From Azovibrio restrictus (lineage in GTDB: Bacteria; Pseudomonadota; Gammaproteobacteria; Burkholderiales; Rhodocyclaceae): 5,154 nt of DNA. The notes beneath the pieces are model-generated. The model was not told the origin of the DNA. It was given only the letters and a program-made list of their open reading frames with translations, and did not search any database. Below, in pieces: positions 1 to 5,154 of the stretch; the first letter of the stretch is position 1; each line of letters starts with the position of its first letter. The position numbers and the translations under genes were made by a program. The DNA lies in assembly GCA_003252145.1 (NCBI GenBank), contig QKDJ01000017.1, forward strand, positions 1 through 5,154. The letters run 5' to 3'.

Positions 1-476
1 GAGGTGCTCACGGGATCGGTCAGGGCCACCACCGTGCCTTTCAGGTCTCCGGCCTCCTTGAAAGGTCCCTCACTCCGCACCACCAGCAGGGAGCGGTAGT
101 AAGGCCCCTCTTCCTGATAGGCCCCGCCCCGCTTGGCGTAGGAGGCAAAGACCCGCACGTCAGGACTGGCCTGTCGGGCCTTGAGATAGGACGCGGGACC
201 AAGAATGGCGAAATCCAGGCTTCCGGCCACCAACCCCTCCACCACGCTCCCGTAGGATTGGGGCATGACCAGATTCACCCGGCGACCGGTGCGTGCTTCA
301 ATGGCGGCCACCAGGGCACCGTAGGCTTGCATATCCTTGGCCGGATCCCCCTGGGGAATCAGGGAAAAACTCAAACGGGCAGGCTGTTCGCATTGGCCCC
401 AAACCTGCAGAGCCAGCAGCCCGAACACCAGTCCCAGCGCGCACCTGTAGGGCTGACTTCTGAAATAGCAGGGCAC
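1..476 (-). CDS. PhnD-type periplasmic phosphate/phosphonate-binding protein, N-terminal part (runs off left edge)
   Basis: I translated 158 codons on the minus strand from a GTG at 476-474; the C-terminus lies outside the window. Residues 11-28 form a hydrophobic signal peptide (ALGLVFGLLALQVWG). Cys29 follows, but the residues before it do not make a good lipobox, so export as a soluble periplasmic protein is more likely than a lipoprotein. The mature part matches the PhnD family of ABC substrate-binding proteins: a first strand with IPQGDP (40-45), SLDFAILGPASY (86-97), PYYRSLLVV (125-133), DLKG (144-147) and DPVST (154-158), the start of the helix that holds the anionic ligand in this family. 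The start codon follows a strong AGGAGGTGA (485-477), but the gap is only about 3 nt. A TGA lies immediately before the GTG, so the frame cannot extend upstream. The start lies inside the GGDEF-EAL reading frame, so the two genes are co-transcribed. The ligand (phosphate, phosphite, phosphonate or other) cannot be read from this fragment. Confidence 0.85.
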   Translation of the reverse strand, partial: MPCYFRSQPYRCALGLVFGLLALQVWGQCEQPARLSFSLIPQGDPAKDMQAYGALVAAIEARTGRRVNLVMPQSYGSVVEGLVAGSLDFAILGPASYLKARQASPDVRVFASYAKRGGAYQEEGPYYRSLLVVRSEGPFKEAGDLKGTVVALTDPVST

Positions 477-2688
477 TCACCTCCTCTACGGGAGCCGGAC
501 GATGGATGTGATAGCCCTGCACGCCATCAGCCCCGACCGCCTTCAGCTGGGCCAGCTGTTCCCCGGTTTCCACATGACTCACCAGGACCCGGAACCCTTG
601 CACATGGGCCAGGGTGATGATGAAGCTGGCCGTGCTCCCCACCCGACCCACCTCTCCCCCCTCACCAACCCAGCCGGGTTCCACCTTCAGGCATTTGACG
701 GGCAGATCCCGCAAGTGCTGGAACCCCACCCGCCCCTGACCAAACCCCTCCGCCCGCAGGGTAACGCCCTGATGGGCCAGAGCATCCAGGCGCGCCAAGG
801 CCGCCCCCTGGGCGTTGGCAAACCAGGCCCCGGGAATATCCAGGGCCAGCAAAGCGGGGGAGATGTTCCGGGCCTGCAATTCGCCCAGCAATTGTTCGTC
901 AAAATCAGGGGCGGCCAAGCTCTCCGGTGCCACATTGATGGTCACGGGCAGAGGCTTGTAGCCCCGGGACTGCCATTGCTGCAGAATTTCGCAGGCAGTC
1001 TTGCAGACCCAGGCATCCAGCCGGGGCAGCAACCCCAATTCCCTGGCCAGAGGCAACAGATCCTTGGGGTACACCAAACCATGCGCCGGATGCTCCCAGC
1101 GCACCAGGGCCTCCAGGCCCATGGGCTGCCAATCCCTGGCGGAGCGCTGGATCTGAAAATGCAGGACCAGTCGGCCAGCCTCCAGGGCCGGGGGGAAATC
1201 CCGAGCCAGTTCGTCTTGCCGGACAGGAATCGTATTCAAGGCTGCATCGAAAAAGCGGTAGGTGCCCCGCCCGGCAGCCTTGGCCGCATACATGGCACTA
1301 TCCGCCCGCGCCATCAGGGTTTCCATATCCATCCCGTCCTGGGGTGCCAGGGCCACGCCCAGACTGGGCCGCACCTCCAGATCATGACCCTCCAGCTGAC
1401 AGGGGGCGCCCACCACCTGAATGATCTTGAGGGCCACCCGCCCCGCATCTTCCACACTCGCCAGTTCATTGACCAGAAGGACAAATTCATCTCCGCCCTG
1501 ACGACAGACCAGATCCGAATCACGCAGCACCTGACGTAGACGCAGGGCCACGGTCTGCAGCAGCAGGTCCCCCACATGGTGACCCAGGCGGTCGTTGACG
1601 GCCTTGAAGCGATCCAGATCCAGAAAAATCAGGGCATGCAGATGCCGGGCCCGTCGCGCCCCCGACAAATGGCTGGCTGACAATTCGGAAAAGAGCATGC
1701 GATTGGGTAGGCCGGTCAGATGATCATGGGACGCCAATTGATAGGCCTGGCCCTTTTCCTCTTCGAGCTTACTGATCAGATGGCGATTTTCCTGTTCCGA
1801 CGCCAGGACCCGTTGATGCAAACGACGCTGCCGCAAGGCCAGCCCGGTGAGCAACCCTCCCCCCAGCACCAGAGACAGGGTCAACCCCCAGGCCCAGCGC
1901 AAATGGTGACGCCGAGAGACATCAAGCCCAGCCATGATGCTGGCTTCGCTCTGGGTAATATCCACCTGCAGGGGCAGCCCGCTTACCGGCTTGCTCACCC
2001 GCACCATGGCCTCCTCTTCACCATGCCCGGAACGCCCCCCCAAACTGATGGACAGATCGTCCACCTCCACGATGGAGCGACCATCCGAAAGGCTGATGCC
2101 GATACGGCGCGCCCCCAGACCAGCCCCCTGGTATAGCCGCAGGAAATAGCCCAGATCCAGGAGCATCACTAAATAGCCGTCCCGCCCCCCTGGGCTGCGC
2201 AGCCCCAGGGAAACCGGCAACTGCCAGGCCTCGTCCGAATGCCCGGAAGGCAAACTCAGCATCAGCCTCCCATCAGAAGAGGTCTCTGCCGATTGCATCA
2301 GGTCGTTGGCCTGGGAGCTGCTGGCAAAGATGATGTGTTTACGCTGATCCATCACCACCAGCCGCAGGTAGGCCTCGTCACCCGCCAGGGTTGCCCGCAG
2401 CGCCAGGCGAGCCTCCCGCTCCCGGTCCAATAGATCGGCCGCCCCTTCCGCATAAAGCTGGGGGCGCGCCAGTACCTGGGCCAGATTGGCCGCCACCACG
2501 TGGGCCAAGGTCTGGTTTTCCTGGCGGATGGCAGCCAGGGCCTGCTCGGACTCTTGCTGAGTCTGGCGCAAGGACAGTACCCAGATGGCCACAACCAACA
2601 GCAAGGTCAGCAAGGGCGGCCCCAGTAGCAGCATGAACCAGCCCCAGCGCATGCCGCCACGAATCCTGCCAAACCAGCCGACCGTCAT
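298..2688 (-). CDS. Membrane GGDEF-EAL protein: probable diguanylate cyclase with degenerate EAL domain
   Basis: The product is 796 aa and would make the second messenger c-di-GMP from GTP at the inner membrane. Order: TM1 (about 17-40), a periplasmic sensor region (about 42-262) of no family I recognise, TM2 (about 264-285), a short coiled-coil-like linker, GGDEF (about 315-480), then EAL (about 500-740). The cyclase half looks active: DHLTGLPNR (322-330), GGDEF at 398-402, and the product-inhibition site RDSD (389-392) five residues before it. The EAL half keeps E526-A-L, Asn585, Lys668 and QGY (724-726). However, the usual LEITE acid is Asp617, DDFGTG reads EGFGQG (647-652), and AEGVE reads VSHVE (703-707), so phosphodiesterase activity is doubtful. 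I chose the ATG at 2688 because GGTGA lies 7 nt upstream; the longer frame from TTG 2769 would start inside the Pho box, ahead of the predicted promoter. The last 58 or so residues are read through the downstream gene in another frame and look like no domain. Confidence 0.9.
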   Translation of the reverse strand: MTVGWFGRIRGGMRWGWFMLLLGPPLLTLLLVVAIWVLSLRQTQQESEQALAAIRQENQTLAHVVAANLAQVLARPQLYAEGAADLLDREREARLALRATLAGDEAYLRLVVMDQRKHIIFASSSQANDLMQSAETSSDGRLMLSLPSGHSDEAWQLPVSLGLRSPGGRDGYLVMLLDLGYFLRLYQGAGLGARRIGISLSDGRSIVEVDDLSISLGGRSGHGEEEAMVRVSKPVSGLPLQVDITQSEASIMAGLDVSRRHHLRWAWGLTLSLVLGGGLLTGLALRQRRLHQRVLASEQENRHLISKLEEEKGQAYQLASHDHLTGLPNRMLFSELSASHLSGARRARHLHALIFLDLDRFKAVNDRLGHHVGDLLLQTVALRLRQVLRDSDLVCRQGGDEFVLLVNELASVEDAGRVALKIIQVVGAPCQLEGHDLEVRPSLGVALAPQDGMDMETLMARADSAMYAAKAAGRGTYRFFDAALNTIPVRQDELARDFPPALEAGRLVLHFQIQRSARDWQPMGLEALVRWEHPAHGLVYPKDLLPLARELGLLPRLDAWVCKTACEILQQWQSRGYKPLPVTINVAPESLAAPDFDEQLLGELQARNISPALLALDIPGAWFANAQGAALARLDALAHQGVTLRAEGFGQGRVGFQHLRDLPVKCLKVEPGWVGEGGEVGRVGSTASFIITLAHVQGFRVLVSHVETGEQLAQLKAVGADGVQGYHIHRPAPVEEVSALLFQKSALQVRAGTGVRAAGSAGLGPMRTACPFEFFPDSPGGSGQGYASLRCPGGRH

Positions 2689-2741
2689 TTCGGGATCACC
2701 TGCCCCCATGAAACTCAAACCCGGGCGAATATCATCAAGGC

Positions 2742-2747
2742 ATGATG
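2742..2747 (-). promoter_or_regulatory. Candidate -10 element of the PhoB-dependent promoter for the GGDEF-EAL operon
   Basis: On the minus strand CATCAT (4 of 6 to TATAAT) starts exactly 10 nt after the end of the Pho box at 2775-2758. That is the spacing seen in classical PhoB-activated promoters such as E. coli phoA, where the Pho box replaces the -35 element. Transcription would begin near 2735, leaving a leader of about 47 nt before the ATG at 2688. The hexamer is weak on its own; the call rests on its spacing. Confidence 0.5.
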
Positions 2748-2757
2748 GAACCAGCCC

Positions 2758-2775
2758 ATGACAACGCAATGACAG
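2758..2775 (-). promoter_or_regulatory. Pho box 1 (PhoB site), upstream of the GGDEF-EAL gene
   Basis: The minus strand reads CTGTCAT-TGCG-TTGTCAT: two 7-nt direct repeats with a 4-nt spacer, matching the PhoB consensus CTGTCAT-N4-CTGTCAT at 13 of 14 repeat positions. Its direction and its 10-nt distance to a -10-like hexamer (2747-2742) suit activation of the minus-strand operon under phosphate starvation. The neighbouring phosphate genes add support. No third repeat is visible 11 nt to either side. Confidence 0.75.
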
Positions 2776-2808
2776 CCTGCAAAGCCAAGCCCATGGCCGT
2801 TCTCTCTA

Positions 2809-2814
2809 TATAAT
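2809..2814 (+). promoter_or_regulatory. Probable -10 element of the pit promoter
   Basis: A perfect TATAAT sits 30 nt before the TTG start codon of the Pit gene, placing the transcription start near 2821. No recognisable -35 hexamer lies at 16-18 nt spacing (that stretch reads caagcc), and there is no extended TGn motif. The promoter may therefore be modest or may need an activator. Confidence 0.55.
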
Positions 2815-2817
2815 GAG

Positions 2818-2835
2818 ATGACCATTCCATGACAG
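2818..2835 (-). promoter_or_regulatory. Pho box 2 (weaker PhoB-like site) over the pit transcription start
   Basis: The minus strand reads CTGTCAT-GGAA-TGGTCAT, again 7-4-7, with one perfect and one 5-of-7 repeat (12 of 14 overall). It begins 3 nt after the pit -10 element and reaches the first bases of the pit ribosome-binding site, so bound PhoB would cover the initiation region. This position suggests repression of pit. In Sinorhizobium meliloti the orfA-pit operon is repressed by PhoB, so there is a precedent. No suitable -10 lies 10 nt downstream on the minus strand, so activation from this box is less likely. Confidence 0.5.
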
Positions 2836-2844
2836 GAGACCGGC

Positions 2845-3888
2845 TTGAACGCCTTGCTGATCCTGGCCATCATCACGGTCATCATCGTTCTGTTGTTTGA
2901 TTACACCAATGGCTTTCACGACGCAGCCAACATTGTGGCCACCGTGATTGCCTCCCGTGCCATGACCCCGGCTCAGGCTGTGATAGTGGTGGGGTTTTTC
3001 GAGTTTCTCGGCCCTCTGCTGGGGGGCACAGCAGTCGCCAATACCATCGGCTCCTTCATCCAATTGGGTGATGTACCGCCCCTGCTTTCCCTTTCGGTGA
3101 TTCTTTGCGGCCTGATCGGGGCCATCGTCTGGAATCTGGTGACCTGGTGGAAGGGCATTCCCTCCTCCTCATCCCATGCCCTGGTGGGCGGCCTGGCCGG
3201 CGCGGTAGTAGTTTCCGTGGGCAGCGAACATGTGGTGTGGGGTTTCAAGGAACTGGCAGAAGGTCATGTGACCGGGGTACTCAAGGTGCTGGCCGCCCTG
3301 CTGCTCTCCCCACTGGCCGGGTTCTGGGCCGGCTACCTGATCCATCGCCTCATGCATGCCCTGTTGCGGGCCGCCCGTCCGGCCGCCAATTCCGGGCTAA
3401 AACTGGCCCAGTACGCGACCGCAGCCGGGCTCGCTTTCTCCCACGGAGCCAATGATGCCCAAAAAAGCATGGGCATCCTCACCCTGGTGCTGGTGTTGGG
3501 GGGCTTCATCCAGGAATTCGTGGTGCCCTTCTGGGTCATGCTGGCCTGCGCCTCCGCCATCACCCTGGGTATTCTTTCCGGGGGCTGGCGCATTGTCCGC
3601 ACCCTGGGCTTTGCCATTTACCGGGTGCGGCCCATGCATGCCCTGGATTCCCAACTAACTTCTGCCAGCGTAATCCTGGCCGCCTCGCTCATCGGCGCAC
3701 CGGTCTCCACCACCCATGTGGTGGCCACCTCCATCATGGGTATCGGGGCCTCCGAGCGCCCCCGGGCCGTACGTTGGTCCAAGGCGAGCGACATTGTCAC
3801 CACCTGGATCATCACCATTCCCGGTGCCGCCTGTGTAGCCATCCTGGCCTACGCCCTGGTCAACCTGTTTCTCAAGCCTGCGGGCTGA
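2845..3888 (+). CDS. pit: Pit-family inorganic phosphate permease
   Basis: This 347-aa, highly hydrophobic inner-membrane protein belongs to the PiT family (PF01384), cation-coupled low-affinity phosphate transporters; the bacterial members typically take up metal-phosphate with protons. The family's duplicated signatures are present: DYTNGFHDAAN (19-29) with ATVIASRAMTP (32-42) and FEFLGP (52-57) in the first half, and SHGANDAQKSMG (199-210) in the second. SSSSHALVGG (107-116) and PVSTTHVVATS (286-296) are the matching serine/threonine-histidine motifs. It is the short form, lacking the large central loop that makes E. coli PitA about 499 aa, and close in size to the S. meliloti Pit. The start is a TTG with AGGAGA (2834-2839) 5 nt upstream; no better start lies nearby, and residues 2-18 already form the first membrane helix. 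It shares an operon with the DUF47 gene 12 nt downstream. The conserved motifs look intact. Substrate preference (phosphate versus, for example, sulfate) is inferred from family and context. Confidence 0.95.
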   Translation: MNALLILAIITVIIVLLFDYTNGFHDAANIVATVIASRAMTPAQAVIVVGFFEFLGPLLGGTAVANTIGSFIQLGDVPPLLSLSVILCGLIGAIVWNLVTWWKGIPSSSSHALVGGLAGAVVVSVGSEHVVWGFKELAEGHVTGVLKVLAALLLSPLAGFWAGYLIHRLMHALLRAARPAANSGLKLAQYATAAGLAFSHGANDAQKSMGILTLVLVLGGFIQEFVVPFWVMLACASAITLGILSGGWRIVRTLGFAIYRVRPMHALDSQLTSASVILAASLIGAPVSTTHVVATSIMGIGASERPRAVRWSKASDIVTTWIITIPGAACVAILAYALVNLFLKPAG

Positions 3889-3900
3889 ATCGAGGCACTT

Positions 3901-4542
3901 ATGGACAACACTACGCCCTCCATCTTCCGCCGCCTGTTCGATCGTGTATTTCCCAAGACACCGGATTTCTTCAGTCTGCTCTCGGAACAAAGCACCCACG
4001 TGGCCCATACCACAGGGCTGCTGGTGGAGTTCATGGAAACGGCGGCCCTTCACATTGGCCAACAGATTCGCCAGGACGAACACGAGGCAGACCGGATCAA
4101 GGTACGCAACCTGCACACCTTGAACGAAGCCTTTTCCACCCCCATCGACCGGGAAGACATCTACCGGGCCATCGTGGACATGGATGATGTGGTGAATTAC
4201 TGCAAAACCACGGTCAGTGAAATGGATGTACTGGGGGTTGTACCGGACAAGCATTGCCTGGAAATGGCCATGCACTTGAAGATGGGTATGGATGCCCTGG
4301 TGATCGGCTACGGCAAGCTGGGGCGCACACCGGAGTCGGCTGCAGAAGACGCGGATACGGCCCGAAAATCGGAACGCAAGGTGGAAAAAGCGTATCGACG
4401 GGCCCTGGCCGATCTGTTCCAGGGTGACGACTACATCAACATGTTCAAACGGCGGGAAATCTACCGCCACCTTTCCAACGCTGCAGACCGCATGGCCAAC
4501 TGCGCCAACACCCTGCACGACATCGTGGTGAAGATGTGCTGA
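3901..4542 (+). CDS. DUF47 family (PhoU-like) protein, probable Pit partner/regulator
   Basis: The 213-aa product is a soluble, helical cytoplasmic protein of the DUF47/TIGR00153 family (PF01865), distantly related to PhoU. The sequence shows an N-terminal FRRLFDRVFPKTPDFF (9-24), the acidic motif DEHEADRI (59-66), STPIDREDI (79-87) followed by DMDDV (93-97), and the C-terminal KRREIYRHLSNAADR (183-197). The acidic and ADR motifs correspond to the metal-binding helices of PhoU-type folds. It starts at an ATG 12 nt after the pit stop, with GAGG (3892-3895) 5 nt upstream, so the two genes are almost certainly translated from one mRNA. DUF47 genes neighbour pit genes in many bacteria and are thought to tune Pit transport. 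Here pit comes first, the reverse of S. meliloti orfA-pit. Length is normal for the family, with no sign of damage. The biochemical role is inferred from context. Confidence 0.93.
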   Translation: MDNTTPSIFRRLFDRVFPKTPDFFSLLSEQSTHVAHTTGLLVEFMETAALHIGQQIRQDEHEADRIKVRNLHTLNEAFSTPIDREDIYRAIVDMDDVVNYCKTTVSEMDVLGVVPDKHCLEMAMHLKMGMDALVIGYGKLGRTPESAAEDADTARKSERKVEKAYRRALADLFQGDDYINMFKRREIYRHLSNAADRMANCANTLHDIVVKMC

Positions 4543-4547
4543 ACAAG

Positions 4548-4574
4548 GGGCTCCACCGGATAGCCGGGGAGCCC
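4548..4574. terminator. Hairpin between convergent genes, possible bidirectional terminator
   Basis: GGGCTCC (4548-4554) pairs with GGAGCCC (4568-4574). Inside it CCGG (4556-4559) pairs with CCGG (4564-4567) around an ATAG loop, leaving only A4555 bulged: 11 base pairs in all. It lies in the 48-nt gap between the DUF47 stop and the convergent ALDH-like stop. No clear T run follows on the plus strand; the minus strand continues CTTGTTC, which is only mildly T-rich. Structure is convincing, intrinsic termination less so. Confidence 0.5.
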
Positions 4575-4590
4575 GCCGAAGTCCCTGGAA

Positions 4591-5154
4591 TCAGGCCCGC
4601 AGGGTGAAAGGCTTTTGTTCCTTGGCGGCCATGGCACCCACCCGGTTACCCAGTTCAGGGCGACCGACAAAGACCAGGCGGGACACCCCTTCATGGGCAC
4701 ACAGGGCAGACACGGCCGCCTCATCTCCCTGGACCAGATTCACGATCCCGGCTGGCAATCCCACACGGCCTGACAGTTCAACCAGGGCATAGGCGGAACC
4801 CGGCATCCGGGGACTGGGCTTGAGCACCAGCGTCGCGCCGGAACGCAGCAAAGGCGCCATTTGCCCCACTACGCCAGCCAGAGACAGGCTGTCATCCCAA
4901 ACCAGGGCTTGGCATCCTTCAGCTTCAATCTGATCATCACCCTTCAGGGCCGCAACAGCCTGGGCCACTTCCGCCTGGGCTGCGCTCTCCGCCATCCCGG
5001 TTTCCTGGGTCACCAGCTTGGCGAAATGTTCTGCATAACCCTGCAAGCCGTCCGCCCAAGCCGACAGGCTGGATTGACGAGCGGACACATCCTGAGCCTG
5101 CCAGCCCCCCATCGCACCCTGGGCAGCAGCGACCGCCTCAGCCACCTCATCGGT
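4591..5154 (-). CDS. Aldehyde dehydrogenase-like protein, partial and lacking the catalytic domain (possible remnant)
   Basis: The frame is open from the window edge to a TGA at 4593-4591, giving 187 codons; the true start is probably outside, since the frame continues upstream of the internal GTG at 5145. The sequence follows the N-terminal, cofactor-binding part of the ALDH superfamily: an AEAVAAAQGAMGGW-type helix, KLVTQETGM, LRSGATLVLKPSP (the usual AGN-VVLKPSE strand), VELSGRVGLPAGIVNLVQGD, and LVFVGRPELGNRVGAMAAKEQKPFTL. It ends at PFTLRA, just where active enzymes continue with ELGGK, which carries the general-base glutamate. The catalytic cysteine domain is therefore absent. The segment between the ETGM helix and the LKPS strand is also shorter than usual and lacks the normal PWNxP motif. 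It could be a decayed ALDH gene or a stable pseudoenzyme; no ALDH sequence follows in the 48 nt beyond the stop. Aldehyde oxidation by this protein is not expected. Confidence 0.75.
   Translation of the reverse strand, partial: TDEVAEAVAAAQGAMGGWQAQDVSARQSSLSAWADGLQGYAEHFAKLVTQETGMAESAAQAEVAQAVAALKGDDQIEAEGCQALVWDDSLSLAGVVGQMAPLLRSGATLVLKPSPRMPGSAYALVELSGRVGLPAGIVNLVQGDEAAVSALCAHEGVSRLVFVGRPELGNRVGAMAAKEQKPFTLRA

Noticed and set aside
502..1539. Long plus-strand open frame (345 codons) antisense to the GGDEF-EAL gene
   Set aside because: Rich in Pro, Gln, Gly and His with no domain pattern; it is the antisense shadow of a high-GC coding region whose minus-strand product has clear GGDEF and EAL motifs.
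2733..2747. Small inverted repeat CATCA-aggca-TGATG near the predicted start of the GGDEF-EAL transcript
   Set aside because: Only 5 bp per arm; it overlaps the candidate -10 and is short enough to occur by chance, so I do not call an operator.
2689..2769. N-terminal extension of the GGDEF-EAL protein from TTG 2769 or ATG 2709
   Set aside because: TTG 2769 lies inside Pho box 1 and upstream of the predicted -10, and ATG 2709 has only a weak ribosome-binding site. ATG 2688 has GGTGA at good spacing and leads quickly into the first membrane helix.
2802..2817. Imperfect palindrome around the pit TATAAT, possibly a bidirectional promoter
   Set aside because: The symmetry is mostly the AT-rich -10 itself. 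The minus-strand hexamer is poor and sits 5 nt from box 2, not the expected 10 nt.
3655..4518. Long minus-strand open frame (287 codons) across the pit/DUF47 junction
   Set aside because: It is antisense to two well-recognised genes and spans their junction; its composition is low in family-like motifs.
1..5154. CRISPR arrays, tRNA/rRNA genes, insertion sequences, riboswitches
   Set aside because: No regularly spaced repeats, tRNA-like arms, transposase motifs or terminal inverted repeats were seen. The only non-coding stretches are about 2689-2844 and two short gaps, all described above.

Overview
The window is about 60% GC, tightly packed, and probably from a proteobacterium. Shine-Dalgarno sites, PhoB-type boxes and a GGDEF-EAL protein all fit this. 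A gammaproteobacterium is my guess, but nothing here fixes the taxon. The theme is phosphate. Two divergent gene pairs leave a shared control region at about 2689-2844, and a convergent aldehyde-dehydrogenase-like fragment closes the right edge.

Left arm (minus strand, 2688 down to 1): a two-pass membrane GGDEF-EAL protein is followed directly by the N-terminal part of a PhnD-type periplasmic binding protein, which is cut by the window edge. The GGDEF half keeps its catalytic motif and its inhibitory site. The EAL half has lost several catalytic residues, so the protein looks like a diguanylate cyclase with a non-catalytic EAL domain. The two reading frames overlap by about 180 nt.

Right arm (plus strand, 2845 to 4542): a short Pit-family phosphate permease and a DUF47 (PhoU-like) protein sit 12 nt apart, as a probable operon. 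A GC-rich hairpin separates them from the converging ALDH-like frame (4591 to beyond 5154), which stops just before the catalytic part of the fold.

Control region: two Pho-box-like 7-4-7 direct repeats are readable, both oriented with the minus strand. The stronger one (2775-2758) has a -10-like hexamer exactly 10 nt downstream and suits PhoB activation of the GGDEF-EAL/PhnD-like operon. The weaker one (2835-2818) lies just after a perfect TATAAT (2809-2814), on the expected transcription start and ribosome-binding site of pit, where PhoB would more likely repress.

Inferred model: when phosphate is scarce, PhoB turns off low-affinity Pit uptake and turns on a membrane c-di-GMP enzyme with a partner binding protein. 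That protein may report a phosphorus ligand to the enzyme, much as NspS does for MbaA in Vibrio cholerae. The boxes, motifs and gene order are visible here; the regulatory logic and the sensor partnership are inference.
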